Part shown: piece by piece, positions 45,555 through 53,293 of the stretch
Numbering within the stretch: the stretch's first letter is position 1
How the letters are laid out: each line of letters starts with the position of its first letter
From: GCA-2733415 sp964276095
GTDB lineage: Bacteria; Bacteroidota; Bacteroidia; Flavobacteriales; Flavobacteriaceae
NCBI GenBank assembly: GCA_964276095.1
Contig: CAXYDR010000002.1
Span: forward strand, 186,001-250,000
Length of the DNA: 64,000 nucleotides
Direction of reading: 5' to 3'
Position numbers and translations under genes: made by a program
The notes under the pieces: generated by a model
What the model saw: only the letters and a program-made list of their open reading frames with translations
Database searches by the model: none
What the model was told of the DNA's origin: nothing

Positions 45555-46697
45555 TTATAAGCTTAAAATAATATGTTCTAATATTTTTTTAACATCTACA
45601 ATTGCAGACGGCCCTGATTGATGATTTTCAAATGTAGTGTAATATACACTTCCTGACTGATTATCATCACAACTACCTATTGTATCCCCATGTGCTAAAT
45701 GAGTATCTAAAGCATTTGCATTAATAGTAATTGTAATAGGATTACTTGGATTTCCTGGGGGAATGTGACAAATGGTTACCCATTCTCCATTGGCATTATT
45801 TGATGGAGTAGCTTCTGTACTGGTAATATTATTTGTTCTTATTACTAAGGGAGTACCAAGAGTATCTTCAACTAATACTTCCCAAAAACTACTATCAATA
45901 TCATGAACAATAGTCCACACACCTGAATCAATATCCATTTCTGTTTTTCCTAATACGGTTTGATACTCTTCAGATAAAACCGGGCTATTATATAGCTCAG
46001 GCCTTAACCCCATTTTTTCAGTACAAATAGTATCATCATTTATAAACCCTCCTGGTCTTGCTTCACATAGTGTCCCAGATTCGTTATCCGCTCCAATAAA
46101 ATATCCTATTGCCCAATCAGAAGCGTATAAACTTCCTCCTTGAGCTACATAATTTACCATATTAGTATTGGTAGCTTCATCAAAAGTGGCCAAATCACAA
46201 TTTAAAAATACTGCATCATATTGACTATATAAGTCCGGTGAACTTAAATCCGCTACAGTAACTTCAGAAATCGAATAACCCATATCTACAACTAAATCCT
46301 GAATAGAGTCAAAAGCTCCTGCTAAATATGCAAGATTAGCTTGTTGCGTTAATACCATATTTGCACTAGCTGCTAAATCTAACGCCTCATCTTTTGCTAT
46401 CGTTATTGAAGATACTGTTCTAAACAATCTTCCATCTCCGGTTTGAATATGAAGGTTTCCAGTTCCTTCAGGAATAGACAATTCAAAATCACCATTGGTA
46501 TCAGAGTATGTATGCACTATCTCTCCCTTATAATCATGGAAGACTAATGCCCTTGCAACTGCTGACCCATTATTAGAAACTACTTTCCCTGTTACCGTTC
46601 CTGTATTTATTTGTTCAATTACCTGAATGTCATCTTCATGAGAACAACTAACAAATAAAATTGCCGAAAAGAATGCAATTAAATATATATTTTTCAT
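45555..46697 (-). CDS. Lipoprotein with regulatory-like domain and C-terminal CHIPPGNP/HLAHGD motif
   Basis: 380 residues. Lipobox FVSC (Cys about 19). Residues about 33-110 form a carboxypeptidase regulatory-like beta-sandwich (TGTVTGKVVSNNGSAVARALVFHD, TNGDFELSIPEG). Residues about 125-215 resemble a glutamine-amidotransferase-like or ThuA-like fold (YDAVFLNCDLATFDEA, VNYVAQGGSLYASDWAIGYF). Near the end (about 304-343) it carries WVTICHIPPGNPSNP followed by a THLAHGD turn and Cys, a motif seen in assorted secreted proteins of unknown role. Two Cys in this motif could bind metal with its His residues. Function unknown; outer-membrane lipoprotein by inference. Confidence 0.75.
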   Translation of the reverse strand: MKNIYLIAFFSAILFVSCSHEDDIQVIEQINTGTVTGKVVSNNGSAVARALVFHDYKGEIVHTYSDTNGDFELSIPEGTGNLHIQTGDGRLFRTVSSITIAKDEALDLAASANMVLTQQANLAYLAGAFDSIQDLVVDMGYSISEVTVADLSSPDLYSQYDAVFLNCDLATFDEATNTNMVNYVAQGGSLYASDWAIGYFIGADNESGTLCEARPGGFINDDTICTEKMGLRPELYNSPVLSEEYQTVLGKTEMDIDSGVWTIVHDIDSSFWEVLVEDTLGTPLVIRTNNITSTEATPSNNANGEWVTICHIPPGNPSNPITITINANALDTHLAHGDTIGSCDDNQSGSVYYTTFENHQSGPSAIVDVKKILEHIILSL

Positions 46698-46815
46698 AGT
46701 TTTTTGCGGTTATAAATTTAAGAATCAACAAAGTATGAAAAATATTTTACTTCTAACTTACTATTAGGTGAAGCGCATAAATAGTCGGTAAAACTAAATT
46801 TCTTAAAAAAAGAAG

Positions 46816-47268
46816 CTATTCTTTATCTTTGGTATCTATACAAATAGTAACTGGACCATCATTTATTAATGCAATTTTCATATCTGCTCCAAATTCTCCT
46901 GTTTGGATGGATTTTTCTAAATCAGATTCTAATTGCTTGATAAATAATTTATATAGTGGAATTGCAATATCTGGTTTTGCTGAACGTGTAAACCCAGGAC
47001 GGTTTCCTTTTTTAGTACTTGCAAATAAAGTAAACTGACTTACAAGAATAATATCCCCATTAATATCTTGAACCGATTTATTCATCAGTCCATTCTCATC
47101 AGAGAAAATACGTATTTTGGAAATTTTGGCTGATAACCATGAAATATCTTCTTGAGTATCTTCCTCTTCTATTCCTAATAAAACAACTAAACCTTGACTT
47201 ATATTAGCAACAATGGTATTCTCTATTGTAACTGAAGCTTCTGAAACACGTTGAAGTACTACTCGCAT
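46816..47268 (-). CDS. dtd: D-aminoacyl-tRNA deacylase
   Basis: Homodimeric proofreading enzyme that hydrolyses D-aminoacyl-tRNA and Gly-tRNA(Ala). 150 residues, standard. Complete motifs: MRVVLQRVSEASV, SQFTLFAST (the Gly/Ser-x-Gln-Phe-Thr-Leu active-site loop), NRPGFTRSAKPDIA, and the cross-subunit Gly-cisPro motif NDGPVTICIDT. It follows rsgA by 40 nt on the same strand, an arrangement common in Flavobacteriia. Confidence 0.96.
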   Translation of the reverse strand: MRVVLQRVSEASVTIENTIVANISQGLVVLLGIEEEDTQEDISWLSAKISKIRIFSDENGLMNKSVQDINGDIILVSQFTLFASTKKGNRPGFTRSAKPDIAIPLYKLFIKQLESDLEKSIQTGEFGADMKIALINDGPVTICIDTKDKE

Positions 47269-47308
47269 ATATCTTCTCTTAAAACCCCTAACTAGAGAGA
47301 CTTATTTG

Positions 47309-48259
47309 TTATTCGTTTTTATAATCGTCAATACGATAATGCTCATCATCTCCTTCAACCATTTGCACATAACTTTTATAACGTGAGTATGCAATATCAG
47401 CATTCTCTAAAGCTTTTTTAACTGCGCAATGTGGTTCTTCTATGTGTAAACAATTATTGAATTTACAATCTTGTTTTAATGCAAAAAACTCAGGAAAATA
47501 ATCAGTTATTTCTTCCTTTTCCATATCAACAATACCAAAACCTTTGATACCTGGAGTATCAATAATTCTCGCGTCAAATGATAAATCAAACATTTCGGCA
47601 AAAGTAGTTGTATGTTGCCCTTGACTATGCTGCGTAGAAATTTCTTTCGTTTTGATATCCAACCCAGGTTCAATAGTATTTACCAATGTAGATTTACCAA
47701 CTCCAGAATGCCCAACAAACATGCTTGTTTTACCAAGCATCATATCCTTTACTTTATCAATATTTCTTCCTTCTAAAGCTGATACACCTATACACTCATA
47801 ACCTATTTCTCTATACAAAGCAGCCATATATTTAACATCAAGCAACTCTTCTTCATTATACGTATCTACTTTATTGAATAGTAAAACTGCTTTTATATTA
47901 TATGCTTCAGCAGTTGCTAAAAAACGATCAATAAAACTGGTGAAGGTAGGTGGGTTATTTAATGTAATTAATATGAAAACTTGATCTATATTAGAAGCTA
48001 TAATATGTATACGCTTAGATAAATTAACCGACTTACGAATAATGTAATTCATCCTATCATGAATAGCATGAATTACACCTGTTTGCTTATTATTTTTATC
48101 TTCAGCTGTAAAATCTACAACATCACCAACAGCAATAGGATTGGTGCTTTTAATACCTTTAATCCTGAACTTACCTTTCATTCTACATTTATAAATCGTT
48201 CCATTATCGGCTTTTACCGTGTACCAACTCCCTGTAGATTTATAAACTGTTCCTGTCAT
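47309..48259 (-). CDS. rsgA: Ribosome small-subunit-dependent GTPase A
   Basis: Circularly permuted GTPase that aids late 30S maturation. 316 residues. N-terminal OB fold (GTVYKSTGSWYTVKADNGTIYKCRMKGKFR), then permuted G motifs in the order G4 (LLFNKVD), G5-like, G1 (GHSGVGKSTL), G2/G3 (STQHSQGQHTTTF, DTPGIKGFG), and a C-terminal zinc-binding region C-KFNN-C-LHIEEPH-C. Complete. It is downstream of the aromatic operon but a terminator at 48294-48322 lies between, so it likely has its own promoter. Confidence 0.96.
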   Translation of the reverse strand: MTGTVYKSTGSWYTVKADNGTIYKCRMKGKFRIKGIKSTNPIAVGDVVDFTAEDKNNKQTGVIHAIHDRMNYIIRKSVNLSKRIHIIASNIDQVFILITLNNPPTFTSFIDRFLATAEAYNIKAVLLFNKVDTYNEEELLDVKYMAALYREIGYECIGVSALEGRNIDKVKDMMLGKTSMFVGHSGVGKSTLVNTIEPGLDIKTKEISTQHSQGQHTTTFAEMFDLSFDARIIDTPGIKGFGIVDMEKEEITDYFPEFFALKQDCKFNNCLHIEEPHCAVKKALENADIAYSRYKSYVQMVEGDDEHYRIDDYKNE

Positions 48260-48293
48260 AAAGCAAAGGTCTAAATAATTTTAATACAAAACT

Positions 48294-48322
48294 AAAAAGG
48301 CTTACATAAATGTAAGCCTTTA
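48294..48322 (-). terminator. Terminator after the 548-residue secreted protein gene
   Basis: AAAGGCTTACAT / ATGTAAGCCTTT stem, short loop. The T-tract on the minus strand is TTTTTAG, so it is moderately strong. It separates the pheA unit from rsgA. Confidence 0.7.
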
Positions 48323-48331
48323 ATCATTTAT

Positions 48332-49978
48332 TTATATTGTCATTCGTCCTAACTTATCTTTAGACTTTCTTGAAGAATATATAATATACTCTGTCGGGGT
48401 TACTCTATAATAAACACCTGGACGTAAAATTAATTGATTCTTCTTGTTTCCTTCTGAATCAACTCTAGTGATATCCCCAGTAACTTTATCAAACTTAAAG
48501 GCAGTTGGTACTGCTTTATTAAAATTCCCTAATGGTCTAATCTCTTCAATATCTGTTATACCAATGTTTTTTACATTATCATTAAAAACTATTGTAAGGT
48601 CTCCTTTTTCATAGATTGGTAACACACTTAAATACTCTGGTCCTTTACCAGCGATACCTAATGGAATAGACAAACCTCCTCCAACAGTTAGACCACCTCC
48701 TCCTGAGCTAAATGTTAAATTTAAAGAGTAAGCTGTAAAAGCCGCTTTTTGCTCTTTAGCCAATACATTTGTCCAAGCAATACTTCCATCTGGGTTTAGA
48801 GACGTTACAATCATTTCGTTTTTAACATACACAATAGCTGTAGCTGCCAATGGTCCAATTCCTCCACCTTTCTTTTCGATAATATAAGCTAACTCTGATA
48901 ATAACAGAAAACCTCCATCTTCCTTTTCAATTAAAGTATGTGGGACATATAAAGGCTTTAAATCTTTACCTTTTTTTGCTCTGCGTTCTCCTAATAATTT
49001 AACTTTTGTTTTATAATCAAATTCATTAAATTTCAAACTTGAAACTTTACTAGCAACAGGGTCAATTACAATTGCATAAACTCCTTTTAACTCTTTATTA
49101 GCTTTTCCGTTTTTTCTTACACTTGAGTAAAACCCTACTAGCTGTATTTTATTCTTACTATTTGCCAACATTTGACAATTAATAATTTCCTTGTTAGATA
49201 AGTTTATTTTAACAATTTCTCTTTTGTATTCGTTTTCAGCCTTAAATAAATGAACTTGAAATTTTTCAATATTTTTCTTCGTTTTTTTATTCCTATAACT
49301 TTCATTAACTACCAAAAACACATCATTTTTAAAGTTTACATCAAAATCTGCAATTGTAAACTCTAAACCTCTTCTGTCTTTAAACGGAACAGTTTTTAAA
49401 TTCGACATTAATACATTCAAATTTTCATCTAATAACTTTACTTCATATTGTATTTTTTCTTGTTTATCAAAGAGAGCCGCATGAAGAATCAATAATTTTG
49501 AACCATCAGGAGATTTCTTAAAATAAAACGCTCCTCGCTCTTTCTTTTTAGTCACTTTTATAGAAAATATTTTTTTCTTGTTACTTGTAATCTTACCCGA
49601 AGCAGACACTTCCATTGCAAAAAGGCGTGAAATTTTTTCCTTCCTACTATATATACTTCCAAGTATGTATATTCTATCGTTTAACACTTTAATCTCTTCG
49701 AAATCAATTTCCTTCCCTTTAAAATCAGGCAGTTTTATTTCGTTAGTAGACTCTAAAGCCATACCACTAGAATCAAAAACTTTAATGAAATATTTTTTAC
49801 CTTTAGTTGCTAGCGTATATACTTTCCCATTAGCTTCACCTGCTATTCGAACAATTTTACCATTAGTTTTTTCTATTTCTTTACCATGCGTAATAGTAAT
49901 AGGACCAAGAGTACTTTGAGCATTCGTAAATAAAACAGAACACATCACTAGAATAGCAGTCAGTAATAATTTTCTCAT
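48332..49978 (-). CDS. Secreted protein of unknown function (beta-propeller-like)
   Basis: 548 residues with signal peptide MRKLLLTAILVMCSVLFTNAQ. No family is recognised with confidence. The body alternates short hydrophobic strands and Lys-rich turns (GKVYTLATKGKKYFIKVFDSSG, DRIYILGSIYSRKEK, KLLILHAALFDKQEK), which suggests a beta-propeller; a Gly-rich segment (FSSGGGGLTVGGGLSIPLG) lies near residue 430. A unit with the DAHP synthase gene (65-nt gap) is possible, but its function is not obviously aromatic biosynthesis. Periplasmic or surface location is inferred. Confidence 0.7.
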   Translation of the reverse strand: MRKLLLTAILVMCSVLFTNAQSTLGPITITHGKEIEKTNGKIVRIAGEANGKVYTLATKGKKYFIKVFDSSGMALESTNEIKLPDFKGKEIDFEEIKVLNDRIYILGSIYSRKEKISRLFAMEVSASGKITSNKKKIFSIKVTKKKERGAFYFKKSPDGSKLLILHAALFDKQEKIQYEVKLLDENLNVLMSNLKTVPFKDRRGLEFTIADFDVNFKNDVFLVVNESYRNKKTKKNIEKFQVHLFKAENEYKREIVKINLSNKEIINCQMLANSKNKIQLVGFYSSVRKNGKANKELKGVYAIVIDPVASKVSSLKFNEFDYKTKVKLLGERRAKKGKDLKPLYVPHTLIEKEDGGFLLLSELAYIIEKKGGGIGPLAATAIVYVKNEMIVTSLNPDGSIAWTNVLAKEQKAAFTAYSLNLTFSSGGGGLTVGGGLSIPLGIAGKGPEYLSVLPIYEKGDLTIVFNDNVKNIGITDIEEIRPLGNFNKAVPTAFKFDKVTGDITRVDSEGNKKNQLILRPGVYYRVTPTEYIIYSSRKSKDKLGRMTI

Positions 49979-50043
49979 AATTTAATTGTAGTTTTTGGTT
50001 AATCTTTCCAAAAATATGGAGAATAAACATCTTTACAAAGCAA

Positions 50044-51129
50044 TTAATTTTTATTAATTACTTTCTTTTGATGACCTATAGATTCTTGATGAATAGCCTT
50101 ATAAATTTTAAGTACAAATTCTTCACTCAAGCCTTTTTCTTCACCCTGAAGAATCATTTTTCCTAATATTTCATTCCATCTATTGGTTTGTAAAATAGAT
50201 ACGTTGTTTTCTTTTTTCAAACGACCAATCCCATCTGCAATTTGCATACGTTTTGACAATAAACTTAATAACTTATCATCTAACACATCAATATTTGCTC
50301 TTAACTTTGCTAACTCCAATAAATAGTCCTCTGATGATGCTTGTTTTTTTCTGACTTTTAAATCTATCATCATTTGAACCAATTTTTCAGGAGTAATTTG
50401 CTGTTTAGCATCCGACCATGCATTATCAGGATCATAATGAGTTTCCACCATGAATCCATCAAAATTAAAATCTAATGCTGTTTGACAAATATCAAAGATT
50501 AAACTCCTTTTTCCTGCTATATGAGAAGGATCACTAATTAATGGTAAATCAGGAAAACGATTCTGTAAGTCAATAGGTATTTGCCATTCTGGGTTATTCC
50601 TATATTTTGATTTTTCAAAAGAAGAGAATCCTCTATGTATCACCCCTAACTTTTTAATATCAGCTGTATATAATCGCTCTACTGCTCCTAACCATAACGC
50701 TAAATCAGGGTTTACTGGATTTTTTACCAATACAATTTTATCAGTTCCTCGCAGAGCGTCAGCTATCTCTTGCACTATAAACGGACTTACAGTTGTTCTA
50801 GCTCCTAACCATAGAATATCAACATCATATTTCAATGCTAACTCAACATGTTTTGGGTTTGCTACTTCAGTAGCTGTCATTAATCCTGTTTCAGCTTTAG
50901 CTTTTTGTAACCATTTTAACCCTTCTTCTCCAACACCCTCAAAATTCCCAGGTCTTGTACGTGGCTTCCAAATTCCTGCTCGCAATACTGTTGCATCAGT
51001 ATCTTTTAATTCGTGCGCTATCCTTAATACTTGTTCTTCTGTTTCTGCACTACATGGACCGGCTATAACTAAAGGATGTGTTAATTGCATTTCATCCAAC
51101 CAGTTTCTTAATTCTTTTTTATTTTCCAT
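50044..51129 (-). CDS. Bifunctional DAHP synthase / chorismate mutase (type II AroQ domain)
   Basis: 361 residues, two activities. N-terminal DAHP synthase (about 1-265), a KDO8P-synthase-like type I-beta enzyme, with PLVIAGPCSAETEEQV, LRAGIWKPRTRPGNFEGVG and SDPSHIAGKR, condenses PEP and erythrose-4-phosphate. C-terminal AroQ chorismate mutase (about 270-355, LAKLRANIDVLDDKLLSLLSKRMQIADGIGRLKKE with catalytic Arg and Lys) makes prephenate. The fusion links the first and branch steps and may allow prephenate feedback, as reported for this architecture in Bacteroidota. It follows pheA by 77 nt and shares its attenuated transcript. Confidence 0.94.
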   Translation of the reverse strand: MENKKELRNWLDEMQLTHPLVIAGPCSAETEEQVLRIAHELKDTDATVLRAGIWKPRTRPGNFEGVGEEGLKWLQKAKAETGLMTATEVANPKHVELALKYDVDILWLGARTTVSPFIVQEIADALRGTDKIVLVKNPVNPDLALWLGAVERLYTADIKKLGVIHRGFSSFEKSKYRNNPEWQIPIDLQNRFPDLPLISDPSHIAGKRSLIFDICQTALDFNFDGFMVETHYDPDNAWSDAKQQITPEKLVQMMIDLKVRKKQASSEDYLLELAKLRANIDVLDDKLLSLLSKRMQIADGIGRLKKENNVSILQTNRWNEILGKMILQGEEKGLSEEFVLKIYKAIHQESIGHQKKVINKN

Positions 51130-51206
51130 TATATATTGCTATTCTAGTAAGGCCCTTTATGGGAATATTTCTATTATTATTTATAAATTTTTTAAATGAT
51201 GTTGAA

Positions 51207-52091
51207 TTACTTCACTACTTGTGAACTCTCTTCAAGAAAATTAATCAATTCACTTTTTATATTTTCTTTATTATTTCTGTATACTCCTAAAATCTTCAGT
51301 TTTTTAACCGCTTTCTCCAACATTGTTATTACTTCAGAAAACAACTCGTAATCATCAAACAGAACATCTACAAAAAAAGCATACTGCCACGGTTGTCCAA
51401 TTACAGGAAGTGATTGTATTTTAGTTAGATTTATCTTAAAGGTACTGAACAATTGTAAAACATTAGACAAACTTCCAATATCATGATTCAACTCAAACTT
51501 AATTGAAGCTTTATTTACATGCGCTACCTGAACATTTTGCTTTCTTCCTAATAACACGAAACGTGTTTTATTATCTTTCATGCTTTGAATGTTGCTATCC
51601 AAAATTTTCAATCCAAATTCTTTTGCTACTTGCTCTCCGGCTATTGCAGCAACTCCGGTCAACCTCTGCTCTTTAATTTTTTTTGCTTCAGAAGCTGTAT
51701 CTTTTCCTTCAACCACTTTAAACTGAGGCGGGAATTTTCTTAAATACTCTTTACATTGCAACAGTGCTACTGGGTGTGAATGCACTTCTTTAATATCATG
51801 TATCGACTCACTTTCCAAGGCCATTAAATGCATTTGAATATTTAAATAAACTTCATCTAAAATAACCAAATCACTTCCATCAATTAAATTATAATTAGGA
51901 AGTATTGAACCAGCAATAGTATTCTCTATAGCCAACATCCCGAAATCAGCTTTAAAATCAACTAATGAGTTAGTTACTTTTTCAAAAGAATCACATTTTA
52001 GTAACTCAACATTTTCTTCTCCTAACAGTTTATTTACTGCTAAATGATGGAATGAACTTTCTATTCCTTGTATGGCAATTTTTGTCTTCAT
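51207..52091 (-). CDS. pheA: Prephenate dehydratase
   Basis: Converts prephenate to phenylpyruvate, the committed step toward phenylalanine. 294 residues: catalytic periplasmic-binding-like domain (1-185) with IAIQGIESSFHHLAV, MLAIENTIAGSILPNYNLI and the active-site NKTRFVLLGR (Thr-Arg-Phe), then an ACT regulatory domain (about 195-275) with HDIGSLSNVLQLFSTFKINLTKIQSLPVIGQPWQYAFFVDV, whose phenylalanine-binding motif reads SLP instead of ESRP. Head of the operon with DAHP synthase/chorismate mutase. Expression is predicted to be controlled by the leader peptide and attenuator upstream (52140-52278). Confidence 0.94.
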   Translation of the reverse strand: MKTKIAIQGIESSFHHLAVNKLLGEENVELLKCDSFEKVTNSLVDFKADFGMLAIENTIAGSILPNYNLIDGSDLVILDEVYLNIQMHLMALESESIHDIKEVHSHPVALLQCKEYLRKFPPQFKVVEGKDTASEAKKIKEQRLTGVAAIAGEQVAKEFGLKILDSNIQSMKDNKTRFVLLGRKQNVQVAHVNKASIKFELNHDIGSLSNVLQLFSTFKINLTKIQSLPVIGQPWQYAFFVDVLFDDYELFSEVITMLEKAVKKLKILGVYRNNKENIKSELINFLEESSQVVK

Positions 52092-52139
52092 AATTATACT
52101 TCTTTTATGCTCCTATGAAATCGGCTCATTTTTTTGCAT

Positions 52140-52167
52140 AAAAAAAGTCCCGATTTCTCGAGACTTT
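52140..52167 (-). terminator. Attenuator terminator (3:4 hairpin) in the pheA leader
   Basis: On the minus strand AAAGTCTCGA (52167-52158) pairs with TCGGGACTTT (52153-52144), 10 bp including one T-G pair, around a GAAA tetraloop, with seven T at 52146-52140. It lies about 50 nt before the pheA ATG, downstream of the promoter and leader peptide, so it acts as a conditional terminator, not the end of another gene. Confidence 0.82.
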
Positions 52168-52258
52168 ATATACTGTATTTGTTTAATTTATTTTTTAAAT
52201 AACACACGCAAAGTCTCGGCTTTTACTAAAAAAGTAAAAGTTAAAATAAAAACTTTGC
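52159..52258 (-). promoter_or_regulatory. Alternative pairings of the pheA attenuator (1:2 and 2:3)
   Basis: Segment 1 GCAAAGT (52258-52252) pairs with ACTTTGC (52214-52208), with an inner 8-bp hairpin CTTTTACT (52240-52233)/AGTAAAAG (52227-52220). Segment 2 CGAGACTTT (52218-52210) is an exact 9-bp complement of segment 3 AAAGTCTCG (52167-52159). Pairings 1:2 and 2:3 share 52214-52210; 2:3 and the 3:4 terminator share segment 3. They are mutually exclusive, as in trp/phe attenuators. A ribosome stalled on the Phe/Tyr codons between 52251 and 52228 would block 1:2 and favour the 2:3 antiterminator. Confidence 0.8.
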
Positions 52259-52278
52259 CAAGTGCTTTGTGTCAACAT
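52195..52278 (-). CDS. Phe/Tyr-rich leader peptide of the pheA operon (pheL-like)
   Basis: 27 codons from ATG at 52278-52276 to TAA at 52197-52195, starting about 10-15 nt after the predicted transcription start. Residues 9-17 read SFYFNFYFF; in all there are six Phe (all TTT), two Tyr and one Trp. Enterobacterial PheL has the same kind of run, but there is no sequence homology beyond composition. The upstream is A-rich without Shine-Dalgarno, typical here. The peptide overlaps segments 1 and 2 of the attenuator so its translation senses Phe-tRNA and Tyr-tRNA supply. The function is inferred from architecture; not an ordinary protein gene. Confidence 0.82.
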   Translation of the reverse strand: MLTQSTWQSFYFNFYFFSKSRDFACVI

Positions 52279-52297
52279 TATAATTGTTTTGTTGATA

Positions 52298-52327
52298 CAA
52301 ATGTATCACAAAATTGTTTGTACGCAA
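52298..52327 (-). promoter_or_regulatory. Promoter of the pheA leader and operon
   Basis: Minus strand: TTG at 52327-52325, 19-nt spacer, TACATTTG at 52305-52298, exact to the Bacteroidota consensus. Transcription would start near 52290, giving a leader of about 200 nt. Confidence 0.78.
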
Positions 52328-52347
52328 CTTTTTTTATCTTAATTTTA
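52317..52347 (+). promoter_or_regulatory. Possible gldA promoter, overlapping the pheA promoter
   Basis: Plus strand: TTTG at 52317-52320, 19-nt spacer, TAATTTTA at 52340-52347 (one mismatch to TAnnTTTG). It overlaps the pheA promoter head-on, so the two could interfere. Confidence 0.35.
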
Positions 52348-52399
52348 GCACTCTAAATACAACTGGGTATTTATTTAACGCTAAAAGGTAAAATACTAC

Positions 52400-53293
52400 A
52401 TGTCAATATCAGTACAGAATATTTCTAAGTTTTACGGTGATCAAAAAGCATTAAACAATATTTCTTTTACTATTAAAAAAGGAGAAATAGTTGGGTTTTT
52501 AGGCCCTAATGGAGCTGGAAAATCTACTATGATGAAAATTCTTACTACTTATATAAATAGTTCTGAAGGTAACGCAGCAGTTAATGAATATGATGTTACT
52601 ACTCAACAAAAAAATGTACAACAAAGTGTTGGGTACTTACCTGAACACAATCCTCTATATCTTGAAATGTATGTAAAAGAGTTTTTAACTTTTAATGCAG
52701 ATATCTATAAAGTAAAAAAAGAACGAATAGAAGAAGTGATTTCTTTAACAGGCTTAACTAGTGAATCACATAAAAAAATAAATCAGCTTTCAAAAGGGTA
52801 CAGACAGCGTGTTGGACTTGCAAATGCATTATTACACAATCCCGATGTGCTTATCCTTGATGAACCAACTACAGGCTTAGACCCAAACCAATTGGTTGAA
52901 ATAAGAGAATTAATTAAGAGTTTTGGTAAAGAAAAAACGATCTTCTTGTCTACTCATATCATGCAAGAAGTTGAAGCTATTTGTGATAGAGTAATTATTA
53001 TCAATAAAGGGGAGTTAGTTATTGACACTCCAATTTCCGAGTTAAAGAATAACCAGGAGCAGTTAATTGAAGTTGAGTTTGATTTTAGAGTTGAAGACCA
53101 GTTATTAAAGCGATTACCAAATGTTGCTGACGCTAAGAATACTTTTGGAATGACTTGGGAAATTACCTTTAACACCAAAGAAGACATGCGTTCTTTAATT
53201 TTTGATTTTGCGAAGGAAAACGAACTTAAGATTTTAAAAATGGACACCAAAAATGCTACTTTGGAAAATATGTTTAGAGAGCTGACTGCATAG
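52400..53293 (+). CDS. gldA: Gliding motility ABC transporter ATP-binding protein GldA
   Basis: ATPase of the GldA/GldF/GldG ABC transporter required for gliding in Flavobacterium. 297 residues. Walker A GPNGAGKST (35-43), Q loop QQSVGYLPEHNPLY, signature LSKGYRQRVGLANAL (LSKGY variant), Walker B VLILDEPTTGLDP and switch His in LSTHIMQ. The C-terminal 80 residues (VEFDFRVEDQLLKRLP to ENMFRELTA) are typical of GldA. gldF and gldG are not in the window. Convergent with the serine hydrolase gene: the two 3' ends overlap by 20 bp. Confidence 0.9.
   Translation: MSISVQNISKFYGDQKALNNISFTIKKGEIVGFLGPNGAGKSTMMKILTTYINSSEGNAAVNEYDVTTQQKNVQQSVGYLPEHNPLYLEMYVKEFLTFNADIYKVKKERIEEVISLTGLTSESHKKINQLSKGYRQRVGLANALLHNPDVLILDEPTTGLDPNQLVEIRELIKSFGKEKTIFLSTHIMQEVEAICDRVIIINKGELVIDTPISELKNNQEQLIEVEFDFRVEDQLLKRLPNVADAKNTFGMTWEITFNTKEDMRSLIFDFAKENELKILKMDTKNATLENMFRELTA

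Noticed and set aside
52072..52356. 94-codon plus-strand ORF across the pheA start region
   Set aside because: Overlaps the pheA leader on the opposite strand; its hydrophobic sequence is the antisense of the attenuator and no start signals are seen.
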